A stretch of 64,000 nucleotides of DNA from CAMDTE01 sp034679985 (GTDB lineage: Bacteria > Bacteroidota > Bacteroidia > Flavobacteriales > Schleiferiaceae), in assembly GCA_034679985.1 (NCBI GenBank), contig JAXITR010000004.1, forward strand, positions 1 through 64,000, read 5' to 3'. Positions 25,381 to 32,371 of the stretch are shown piece by piece (position 1 is the stretch's first letter; each line of letters opens with the position of its first letter). The position numbers were made by a program, and so were the translations under genes. The notes beneath the pieces were generated by a model that worked only from the letters and a program-made list of their open reading frames with translations, was not told the DNA's origin and ran no database searches.

Positions 25381-25947
25381 ATGGAACAGATCAAGGAACT
25401 GAAGCAAAACGTTCGTCGGGCGTTTGGAACGACGGCCGTCTTGTTTGGAACCGCTTTTAGCGCACTGGCACAAGACGCACCCGAGCCAATGGCTTGGAGT
25501 GAGGCGGACCTTATACAGTGCTTTTCGGCCACGAAGCAGAACTTCGACACATCCGATACCTCAGCCGCAATCGACACGTCCGGGCGCGTTGGGTTCAAGG
25601 TGGACAAAGTCCATACCCTACCCGTTTACCCCGGATGCGAGCGTGCGGGCACTCGCGAAGAACAATTCGCATGCCTCAACCAGATGATTCGTACCCTGAT
25701 TGCGCGAAACGTTCGGTACCCTGAAGTGGCTCGTCAAAAGGTCATAGAGGGTAGGGTTTGGATCGCCTTCGTCATTGATCAAAAGGGCTACGCCGACGAA
25801 GTTTGGGTGGAGCGCTCCGTGGATCCTTCGTTGGATCAAGAGGCCTTGCGCGTCATCAAGATGTTGCCCCGCATGAAGCCGGCAACGGTGGATGGAAAAC
25901 CGGTCAATCTTCGGTATTCCATCCCGATTAACTTTCAGTTGAAGTAG
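25381..25947 (+). CDS. Exported protein with TonB C-terminal domain
   Basis: A 188-residue protein whose C-terminal 90 residues form a TonB-type domain: IRTLIARNVRYPEVARQKVIEG, RVWIAFVIDQKGYADEVWVE, DPSLDQEALRVIKMLPRMKPA and VNLRYSIPINFQL. In full-length TonB this domain contacts the TonB box of outer-membrane receptors and is tethered to the inner membrane. Here the N-terminus (VRRAFGTTAVLFGTAFSALAQDA) looks like a cleavable signal peptide and no proline-rich spanning region is present, so the product may be a soluble periplasmic domain. It shares a start-stop overlap with the downstream repeat protein. A TATCTTCG box lies at 25351-25358. Confidence 0.85.
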   Translation: MEQIKELKQNVRRAFGTTAVLFGTAFSALAQDAPEPMAWSEADLIQCFSATKQNFDTSDTSAAIDTSGRVGFKVDKVHTLPVYPGCERAGTREEQFACLNQMIRTLIARNVRYPEVARQKVIEGRVWIAFVIDQKGYADEVWVERSVDPSLDQEALRVIKMLPRMKPATVDGKPVNLRYSIPINFQLK

Positions 25948-26363
25948 TGAAGCCCGGCATTTGGATGCATCTTGTGCGGCTGGGGTGGTTCGCTGCTTTG
26001 GCGGTGTTTTTTGCCGTCGCCCCCCTGAAGGCCCAACGCATTTATTCCTCCTCCGGAAGTTTTACCGCCCGCTGGGACGGAGACCGCTTGTATTCGGAGT
26101 CCGGTCGGTACGTGGGACGGTTGGACGGCACGCAGGTGTACGGAGCCTCGGGCTCGCTTTTGGGCCGACTGGACGGCGAGCGGCTCTATACGTCGTCCGG
26201 CAAATTGTTGGGCCGTGCAGAGGGCGATCGGTGGTTCGACGCCTCTGGCCGCTTTATAGCACGGTGGGACGGCGATCGATTGTACGACGCCTCCGGCCGG
26301 TTGCTGTACCGTTTTGACGGGGTTCGGCGCACCCAGGCGGTGGTTTATTACTTTTTCTTTTAG
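25947..26363 (+). CDS. Exported six-fold short-repeat protein
   Basis: A 138-residue exported protein made almost wholly of six consecutive 16-residue repeats, consensus RLYdaSGrllgRxDGd: RIYSSSGSFTARWDGD, RLYSESGRYVGRLDGT, QVYGASGSLLGRLDGE, RLYTSSGKLLGRAEGD, RWFDASGRFIARWDGD, RLYDASGRLLYRFDGV. A signal peptide (WFAALAVFFAVAPLKAQ) precedes them. Each unit should form one beta-hairpin, so a closed, pseudo-six-fold beta structure is likely; the pattern recalls small beta-flower proteins from other Bacteroidota, but I cannot confirm the family. The GTG start overlaps the TAG stop of the TonB-domain gene (TAGTG), suggesting coupling; an ATG six codons later is the alternative. It overlaps the RES toxin gene tail-to-tail by 4 bp. 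Confidence 0.72.
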   Translation: MKPGIWMHLVRLGWFAALAVFFAVAPLKAQRIYSSSGSFTARWDGDRLYSESGRYVGRLDGTQVYGASGSLLGRLDGERLYTSSGKLLGRAEGDRWFDASGRFIARWDGDRLYDASGRLLYRFDGVRRTQAVVYYFFF

Positions 26364-26851
26364 CGGGGCAAGCTCGTCTTGCTCGGTTCGACGGGCTCGT
26401 TCGGTGCGATTAGGGGTCGTTCAGACTGCACCCTGATTTGAGAGGCGTCGGGGTGCATGGGGTTGACCAAATAGTTAAACTCTTCGGGTATCCAAGCGCT
26501 GGGAACGCGTAGAACAGCCGTCCTACCGTTCCGAATAAAGTCCAGGCCCATTACTTGGGTACTTTTGGACGGGGGGCGCTGTGCCCAGTCAAACGGAAGT
26601 TCATGCAGTTCGACAGAGGAAACCACAATATTTTCTGGAATTTCTAATTCGATCAGCCAACGATCCGAAGGTGCATCCTCAGCCCAGTCAAGGTGTGCGG
26701 CCATTTCTAGATAGGCCAGTGATCTTGAGCCAGACGTGTATACCATGGGCGTGCCATAAGGGTTCCATCGCGCTACCCGACTGAGCGCGGCACCGCTCCC
26801 GGACAGGATTTCATGGCGGTAGCGATTCCTTGCAATTCGAAAAACCTGCAT
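26360..26851 (-). CDS. RES domain toxin (NAD+ phosphorylase/hydrolase type)
   Basis: A 163-residue RES-domain protein, the toxin of a type II toxin-antitoxin pair. It starts MQVFRIARNRYRHEILSGSGAALSRVARWNPYGTPMVYTSGSRSLAYLEMAAH. Arg28, Tyr38 and Glu49 occur at the same spacing (10 and 11) as the active-site Arg, Tyr and Glu of characterised RES toxins, which degrade NAD+ and stall growth. The late segment FNYLVNPMHPDASQIRV is also typical. The ATG at 26851 overlaps the stop of the antitoxin gene by one base (TGATG), indicating coupled translation; a TTG one codon upstream is unlikely. Confidence 0.92.
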   Translation of the reverse strand: MQVFRIARNRYRHEILSGSGAALSRVARWNPYGTPMVYTSGSRSLAYLEMAAHLDWAEDAPSDRWLIELEIPENIVVSSVELHELPFDWAQRPPSKSTQVMGLDFIRNGRTAVLRVPSAWIPEEFNYLVNPMHPDASQIRVQSERPLIAPNEPVEPSKTSLPR

Positions 26852-27399
26852 CAAGCGAAAATGCCCTGATCTATGCGGATCAGCAAGTCGTAAACTTCAT
26901 CAAAGCCAGTATAGGTGTCCAAGAGCTCTTCGGGGGTAACTCCGTCTAAGGCTGGATTGGGCTTGCGCAGCCACCGATGAAATTTTTCGTTTTCTTGGTT
27001 GAACACCTCGTACCCAAAATCAAAGAGCTCCACCAAAAGAAGTATACGTTCGGTTTCGTGGGGACCCAGTGCCGTTCCGCTCGTTTTCTTTTTGTTGTAG
27101 GTCGTCTGAGGTAAGTGCATCCACTGCAAAAGTTGCTTTATGGAAACCTGATGCTGGTGGCTAAACGCTTCCACAGATTGTGAAGGGAGGCCTGCGCGAA
27201 TGACCGCGATTCGGTCTTTCATCTGACTCCAGACCAATAGTTGCCCATCGATTACCAACGACCAGCGGGATTGCGGATTGCGCAATACAGTAGGTGAGGC
27301 CTCAGCAGCTGCCTTTGTTAAAAGTTCGATTTTCGTCACCCCACGCCGGATGACGGATTGCCCATTTTTTATTGGGGGTGTTTTTGATGATGTAGCCAT
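26851..27399 (-). CDS. Xre/MbcA/ParS-type antitoxin of the RES pair
   Basis: A 182-residue protein matching the Xre/MbcA/ParS antitoxins that pair with RES toxins. The N-terminal part carries a helix-turn-helix-like region (AVIRAGLPSQSVEAFSHQHQVSIKQLLQWMHLPQTTYNKKK), followed by the HETERILLLVELFDFGYEVFNQENEKFHRWLRKPNPALDGVTPEELLDTYTGFDEVYDLL C-terminal domain type, given here only in outline; the phrase WLRKPNPALDG is diagnostic. It binds and blocks the toxin and probably represses the operon. A TATATTAG box seven bases before the ATG is a candidate promoter element. Confidence 0.9.
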   Translation of the reverse strand: MATSSKTPPIKNGQSVIRRGVTKIELLTKAAAEASPTVLRNPQSRWSLVIDGQLLVWSQMKDRIAVIRAGLPSQSVEAFSHQHQVSIKQLLQWMHLPQTTYNKKKTSGTALGPHETERILLLVELFDFGYEVFNQENEKFHRWLRKPNPALDGVTPEELLDTYTGFDEVYDLLIRIDQGIFA

Positions 27400-27449
27400 T
27401 TGATTGCTAATATACAACAAAATGATTGCTTTTACATCACTCGTCGGCT

Positions 27450-27809
27450 TTAACTCAATCGCTCCCGCTTAATCTTCTCCACCGCGCGCCCCTTGGCCAA
27501 TTCGTCCACAATTTTGTCCAGGTAGCGAACTTTTTGGGAGACGGGATTTTCGATATTTTCCACGCGGTAGCCGCAGATGACGCCGGTAATCAACGCGGCG
27601 TTGGGGTGCAGATCCACGCGCTCAAACAGCTCCTGGAAGGTCCATTTTTCCGCTTGCACGCGCTCCAGTCCGTCGCCGTCCAATTGGGTGATCCACTGGA
27701 GGATTTCGTCCAGTTCGGCCTTGCTGCGCTCCTTTCTCTCAATTTTGGCGAGGTACAGGGGGTAGATGGCGTGGAGGGTCATCCGGGCCATGCGTTCGTC
27801 TGCGGTCAT
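27450..27809 (-). CDS. DUF2200 family protein
   Basis: A 119-residue cytoplasmic protein of the DUF2200 family, function unknown. The diagnostic blocks are present: HAIYPLYLAKIERKERSKAE, DEILQWITQLD, VDLHPNAALITGVICGYRVE and the final ENPVSQKVRYLDKIVDELAKG. Length agrees with the family (about 115-125). The start is the ATG giving MTADERMARMTLHAIYP; an open frame extends far upstream but would run under the divergent acyltransferase gene. It lies downstream of nothing in the same direction and has about 105 bp between it and the acyltransferase start. Confidence 0.92.
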   Translation of the reverse strand: MTADERMARMTLHAIYPLYLAKIERKERSKAELDEILQWITQLDGDGLERVQAEKWTFQELFERVDLHPNAALITGVICGYRVENIENPVSQKVRYLDKIVDELAKGRAVEKIKRERLS

Positions 27810-27914
27810 CAAACTAAGGTACGTTGTTTTTGCGGCCTTCTGCCGGAACTTTGCGCCGGTAGGCGCTGGTGGACGCGGATTTTGGCCCGACGCCTTGCGC
27901 TTACCCCAAAAACT

Positions 27915-29177
27915 GTGTCTGAGGAATCCCGAACACCCTCCTTGCCGCGGCCGGAACAGCCGGAGGCGACCTCCGCTGGAGCGCCGCGCGTTGCGGCGCT
28001 GGACGCCCTGCGGGCGTCCATGATGTTCCTGGGCGTCGTCCTCCACGCCAGTTTGGTTTACAATTCCTGGAAACCGGGGCCCGGCTGGGCCTTCAAGGAC
28101 CCTGCCAACGCTTGGCCCGCGCTGGATTGGGTCTGGGATTTTGTGCATTCCTTCCGACTCCCCCTTTTCTACTGGGTGGCCGGCTACCTGGGCGCGCTGT
28201 TGGCGGCCAAGCGCGGCGCCCGCGGTTTCCTCAAAAACCGACTGCAGCGCATTTTGCTGCCCTTCTTAGCCTTTTTGGCCGTTTTGGGCCCGTTGCTGGT
28301 GGCCGCGTCCGTCTACAGTTTCAGGGCCTTGCGGAACGATCCGGACCCCTGGGGCCGCGTGGTGTCTGTCTTTACCTCCGACCGCTGGTTGCCGGTGCTG
28401 CACCTCCTCGGCGCCACCCGTTTGAACGGCGTCTCCTCCGTGGGGCCGGGCTTCCACCTCTGGTTTCTCTACCATTTGCTGGGGTACGCCCTCCTGGCGT
28501 GGGCGCTACTTCGGTTTGCCAATCGGTACCCGACTCCCGCTTTTTGGGGCCGAGGTGCTGCCCGCATTTTAGGCTCCTTTTGGGTACGGACAGCGGTGCT
28601 TTTGGGGGCGTATGCGGCCGCCTTTGTGGCCTTGGAACTGACCGGAGTTCCCACTCCTCGGGTGCCGGATGGCTGGTGGCTGGTGACGGACCGCGATTCG
28701 TGGATTCCGTTTGTGCTCTACGGGGGCTTTTTTGCGCTGGGCTGGACGGTTCACCAATTTGGGCTGTTGAAGGCCTTTGGGGCACATCCGTGGAGTCAAT
28801 TGGGCTTGGGTTTGCTGCTGAATGTGGTTATGTATGCGTCTGACGGTCCCCGAGGGTGGCACTTGGGAGCGCTGACGCAGGCCTTGGAAGCGGTGTCCAG
28901 CGGCTTGCTGGTGTTTGGCTTTTTGGCGCTCTTCTTACGGTATTTCAGGGAACCGTCGGCCCGCGTGCGGTACCTGGTGGACGCCTCCTACTGGGTGTAT
29001 CTGGTGCACCTGCCCGTGGTGTGCCTACTGCCCGGCTTGATGGGGCCCAACGCGTGGTGGCCCGGGGCGAAGTTTTCGCTGGTGGTGGCCGTTTCCGTGG
29101 GCTTGAGTTTGGCCACCTACGAATGGGCGGTTCGCCGCACGCGCTTGGGGGTGTTTTTGAACGGGAAGCGGGGGTAG
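27915..29177 (+). CDS. Acyltransferase 3 family membrane protein
   Basis: A 420-residue multi-pass membrane protein of the acyltransferase 3 (OafA/YrhL-like) type. It opens with RVAALDALRASMMFLGVVLHASLVY, containing the conserved R and catalytic-type histidine of helix 1, then HSFRLPLFYWVAGYLGALL, FLKNRLQRILLPF, FHLWFLYHLLGYALL, and a final YWVYLVHLPVVCLLPGL; about ten hydrophobic helices are visible. Family members transfer acetyl or other acyl groups to sugars or lipids on the cell surface. A GTG at 27915 was chosen as start because upstream codons would overlap DUF2200 in the opposite frame; it places about 25 Pro/Glu-rich residues before helix 1. Confidence 0.85.
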   Translation: MSEESRTPSLPRPEQPEATSAGAPRVAALDALRASMMFLGVVLHASLVYNSWKPGPGWAFKDPANAWPALDWVWDFVHSFRLPLFYWVAGYLGALLAAKRGARGFLKNRLQRILLPFLAFLAVLGPLLVAASVYSFRALRNDPDPWGRVVSVFTSDRWLPVLHLLGATRLNGVSSVGPGFHLWFLYHLLGYALLAWALLRFANRYPTPAFWGRGAARILGSFWVRTAVLLGAYAAAFVALELTGVPTPRVPDGWWLVTDRDSWIPFVLYGGFFALGWTVHQFGLLKAFGAHPWSQLGLGLLLNVVMYASDGPRGWHLGALTQALEAVSSGLLVFGFLALFLRYFREPSARVRYLVDASYWVYLVHLPVVCLLPGLMGPNAWWPGAKFSLVVAVSVGLSLATYEWAVRRTRLGVFLNGKRG

Positions 29178-29333
29178 GGGCTATTCATTCCCGACGAGGG
29201 TAAAAAAGCCCGAAAATTACCCGCGTTTGGAGCAAGAAGGTAATGGCGTCCTTTTTATAATTGCTACCGCACTACAGTGTAATTAAGCTACTAAAACGGT
29301 GTAAATAAGGGTATTTCAAAACGGTTAGAAACC

Positions 29334-29365
29334 AAAAAAGCCAGTCAAAATTGACTGGCTTTTTT
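29334..29365. terminator. Terminator of initiator tRNA gene
   Basis: AAAAAAGCCAGTCAA pairs perfectly with TTGACTGGCTTTTTT. It directly follows the tRNA on the minus strand. The 190 bp from 29178 to here contain no gene I can see and are AT-rich. Confidence 0.9.
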
Positions 29366-29370
29366 CGGTG

Positions 29371-29443
<73 letters not shown>

Positions 29444-29454
29444 ATATTGTGGTG

Positions 29455-29483
29455 CAAAGATACGTAATTGTTGGTTACCGCAA
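29455..29483 (-). promoter_or_regulatory. Initiator tRNA promoter (TTG-N18-TATCTTTG)
   Basis: TTG (29483-29481) and TATCTTTG (29462-29455) are separated by 18 nt; the tRNA begins 12 nt downstream. This is one of the clearest promoters in the window. Confidence 0.8.
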
Positions 29484-29565
29484 AATATTATTTAGGATAG
29501 CGGTTATCGTGCGTCCTTTGCGAATAAAATCGGGCCAGCCCGCGAAAAATCCCGACCTTTGCAGG

Positions 29566-30516
29566 ATGCATCGGTCAGGTTTTGTCAATTTAATTGGTCA
29601 CCCCAACGTAGGGAAGAGCACGCTTGCGAATGCCTTGTTGGGCGAACGTTTGAGCATCATATCGCCCAAAGCGCAGACCACGCGGCACCGCATCTTTGGC
29701 ATCCTGAACGGCGTTTTGGCTGCGGATGCGGGGATCCACGCCCGCGAAGAGCAAATTGAAGCAGTGCCGGGTACGGCTGCGGCGGGAACGCCCTATCAGT
29801 TGGTGCTGTCGGACACCCCCGGGGTTTTGAAGCCCCAGTACGCCCTGCAGGAATCCATGCTGGAGGCCGTGCAGGGGGTTTTTGAAGACGCCGACGTGCT
29901 GTTGTACGTGGTGGAATTGGGCGAAGGCCCGCTCCGCGACGAACGTTTGTACCGCAAAATTGCGGACAGTGATGTGCCTTTGGTGGTGGTGCTGAACAAA
30001 ATAGACCTGCACGATCAAGCCCGCCTGGAGTCTGAGTTGGCCCTGTGGCAGGAACGCTTGCCCCGCGCGGAAATCATCCCCATCAGTGCCCTGACCGGTT
30101 TCCATACAGATTACTTGCTGCAGCGCTTGGTGGCCTTGGTTCCCGAGTGCCCGCCTTATTTTGAGGGCGACGCCCTCACGGACCGCAGCGAACGCTTCGT
30201 GACGTCGGAAATGATTCGCGAGCAGGTGCTGCACTACTACGACAAGGAAATCCCGTACGCCGTGGAGGTGGGCATTGACTCCTTTGTGGAGGAGGAGAAC
30301 CTCATCCGCATTCGTGCGCTGCTGTACGTGGCGCGCGATTCGCAAAAAGGTATTTTGATTGGGCACAAAGGGGCCATGCTGAAGAAAGTGGGCACCGGTG
30401 CGCGCAAGCAAATGGAGGCCTTTTTTGCCAAAAAAGTTTATTTGGAATTGTTTGTGAAGGTTGCCGCCGACTGGCGCAACGACCGCAAGCAATTGAAACG
30501 ATTCGGATACGAATGA
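29566..30516 (+). CDS. era: GTPase Era with an insertion after G2
   Basis: A 316-residue GTPase that binds 16S rRNA and helps mature the small ribosomal subunit. G1 is GHPNVGKST (11-19), the switch region is AQTTRHRIFGI, G3 is DTPG (83-86), G4 is NKID, and the C-terminus has the KH domain with GILIGHKGAMLKKVGTGARKQME and LELFVKVAADWRND. Between RHRIFGI and DTPG there are about 36 residues where Era normally has about 11, an insertion of roughly 25 residues rich in A, G and E (residues 50-76). The ATG at 29566 follows a near-consensus GACCTTTG box by four bases. It overlaps der by 4 bp, so the two ribosome-assembly GTPases are translationally coupled. Confidence 0.96.
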   Translation: MHRSGFVNLIGHPNVGKSTLANALLGERLSIISPKAQTTRHRIFGILNGVLAADAGIHAREEQIEAVPGTAAAGTPYQLVLSDTPGVLKPQYALQESMLEAVQGVFEDADVLLYVVELGEGPLRDERLYRKIADSDVPLVVVLNKIDLHDQARLESELALWQERLPRAEIIPISALTGFHTDYLLQRLVALVPECPPYFEGDALTDRSERFVTSEMIREQVLHYYDKEIPYAVEVGIDSFVEEENLIRIRALLYVARDSQKGILIGHKGAMLKKVGTGARKQMEAFFAKKVYLELFVKVAADWRNDRKQLKRFGYE

Positions 30517-31841
30517 GTGCATTAGTTGCTATAGTAGGACGCCCCAATGTGGGCAAGTCCACGTTGTTCAACCGCTTGGTGCAGCGTCGCGACGCCATTG
30601 TGGATCCCGTTGCGGGCGTAACCCGGGACCGGCACTACGGACACGTAGACTGGAACGGACACGTTTTTAGCGTGGTGGATACCGGCGGTTACGTGGAAGG
30701 TTCCGACGACGTCTTTGAAGGCCAGATCCGTCGGCAAGTATTGGCCGCCTTGAGCGAGGCCAGCATGGCGGTGTTCCTGGTGGACGTGGAAGACGGCATT
30801 GCGGACGACGACAAGGAAATTGCGCACATTTTGCGCAAGTCCAAATTGCCCGTTTTGTTGGTGGTCAACAAGGTGGACAACCACCAGCGCGCGGCCATGG
30901 CAGCAGAATTCTACGGCCTGGGCTTTGGCGATCCCTTCACGGTTTCCGCCATGAACGGCTCCGGTACCGGCGAATTGTTGGACGCCATTTTGGCCAAACT
31001 CCCGGAGGAAGACACCCGTCCGGAAACGGAGAACACGGAAGATCCCTTGGGCCATTTGCCCAAGTTGGCCATTGTGGGACGCCCCAACGTGGGCAAGTCC
31101 AGCTTGACGAACGCCTTGTTCGAAGAAGAGCGCAGCATCGTAACGGAAATTGCGGGCACCACCCGGGATACCGTCAACGCTCGCTTCAACAAATTTGGAT
31201 TTGACTTCGTGCTCCTGGATACCGCGGGTCTCCGGAAGCGCACCAAGGTGAATGAAGACCTGGAGTTTTACTCCAACATGCGCACCATCCGCACCATTGA
31301 ACACTCCGACGTGTGTTTGCTGGTGGTGGACGCCACGCAAGGTTTAGAGGCGCAGGACTTGTCCATTTTCAGCGTCATCGTGAAGAACCACCGCGGCGTG
31401 CTTCTTTTGGTAAACAAGTGGGATTTGGTGGAGAAAGACACCATGACCATGGAGATCTACAAGAAGAATTTGCTGGAACGCTTGCAGCCCTTCAAGGACG
31501 TTCCCGTTTTGTTCACTTCTGCCCTTACCAAACAGCGCGTTTTGAAGGCCATTGAGGAGGCCATGACGGTGGTAGAGCGGCGCAGCCAGCGCATCCCCAC
31601 CCACGAGTTGAACGATACGTTGTTGCCCATCCTGAAGCAGCAAGCGCCGCCCATCTACAAGGGCAAGGAAATCAAGTTGAAGTACATCACGCAGTTGCCC
31701 ACGCGCTACCCACAATTTGTGGTGTTCTGCAACTTGCCGCAGTACGTCAAGGAACCCTACAAACGTTTTGCGGAGAACCAAATTCGCAAGCTGTACGACT
31801 TGACGGGCGTGCCCATTGACGTGTACTTCCGGAAGTCTTAA
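30513..31841 (+). CDS. der: Ribosome-assembly GTPase Der (EngA)
   Basis: A 442-residue tandem GTPase required for 50S subunit maturation. The first G domain has VGRPNVGKST (8-17), DTGG and NKVD; the second starts near residue 189 with GRPNVGKSS, then DTAG, NKWD and TSAL. The C-terminal KH-like domain ends with NQIRKLYDLTGVPIDVYFRKS, as in other Der proteins. Length is normal. It starts within the era stop codon (ATGA), forming a two-gene unit. No oddities in the motifs were seen. Confidence 0.97.
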   Translation: MSALVAIVGRPNVGKSTLFNRLVQRRDAIVDPVAGVTRDRHYGHVDWNGHVFSVVDTGGYVEGSDDVFEGQIRRQVLAALSEASMAVFLVDVEDGIADDDKEIAHILRKSKLPVLLVVNKVDNHQRAAMAAEFYGLGFGDPFTVSAMNGSGTGELLDAILAKLPEEDTRPETENTEDPLGHLPKLAIVGRPNVGKSSLTNALFEEERSIVTEIAGTTRDTVNARFNKFGFDFVLLDTAGLRKRTKVNEDLEFYSNMRTIRTIEHSDVCLLVVDATQGLEAQDLSIFSVIVKNHRGVLLLVNKWDLVEKDTMTMEIYKKNLLERLQPFKDVPVLFTSALTKQRVLKAIEEAMTVVERRSQRIPTHELNDTLLPILKQQAPPIYKGKEIKLKYITQLPTRYPQFVVFCNLPQYVKEPYKRFAENQIRKLYDLTGVPIDVYFRKS

Positions 31842-31912
31842 ATCTTTGTGTTTCGATTCGCCGTGGCCGTAAGGCGACGGATGCTTCCTGTGTATTTTAA
31901 ATTTTTCACCCC

Positions 31913-32236
31913 ATGCTGATCACCACCACCCCCAACGTCGAAGGAAAAGCCATCCGCGAATACCTGGGCATCGTTACGGGCGAGACCATTGTGGGCGCCA
32001 ATTTATTTCGTGACTTCTTTGCCAGCGTGCGCGATGTGGTAGGCGGTCGGGCCAAATCCTACGAGGAAATTCTGAAGGAGGCCCGCGAAACGTCACTGAA
32101 AGAGATGGAGGCAGAAGCCGCTTCGCGCGGTGCAGACGCCGTGGTTGGCGTGGACATTGACTACGAGGTAGTGGGCAGCGGCGGTTCCATGCTGATGGTG
32201 ACCGTGAGCGGTACCGCGGTGAAGCTGGGTTTTTAA
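31913..32236 (+). CDS. YbjQ family (UPF0145) protein
   Basis: A 107-residue YbjQ/UPF0145 protein. The family pattern is clear: TTTPNVEGKAIREYLGIVTGE, GANLFRDFFASVRDVVGGR, YEEILKEARETSLKEMEAEA, RGADAVVGVDIDYEVV and MLMVTVSGTAVKL. The proteins form pentameric or similar rings and are annotated as heavy-metal-binding domains, but their role is not established. It lies 71 bp after der, ends before a strong terminator, and could be the last gene of the era-der transcript. Confidence 0.92.
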   Translation: MLITTTPNVEGKAIREYLGIVTGETIVGANLFRDFFASVRDVVGGRAKSYEEILKEARETSLKEMEAEAASRGADAVVGVDIDYEVVGSGGSMLMVTVSGTAVKLGF

Positions 32237-32307
32237 TTCCCTAGGCCGGGTAGTTCCGCGAACCGGGCTGCGAAGCCCTTCAGAATTAGTGAAAATTGGC
32301 CCCATGC

Positions 32308-32342
32308 AAAAGGCCCGCCTCGCGAAGCGAGGCGGGCCTTTT
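32308..32342. terminator. Strong bidirectional terminator
   Basis: AAAAGGCCCGCCTCGC (32308-32323) and its exact reverse complement (32327-32342) flank a GAA loop, giving a 16-bp stem followed by T. It serves the era-der-ybjQ side and the convergent cupredoxin-LTD gene. Confidence 0.93.
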
Positions 32343-32371
32343 TGTGGGTTCCCGTTGGGTTGAAAGCGCGA

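Noticed and set aside
26360..27809. Genomic island carrying the RES/Xre pair and DUF2200
   Set aside because: No integrase, direct repeats or tRNA-end duplication was found at the borders, and base composition is only slightly lower in GC.
29178..29333. Possible small RNA or short gene between the acyltransferase and tRNA-fMet
   Set aside because: No promoter, hairpin or open frame of note; AT-rich spacer only.
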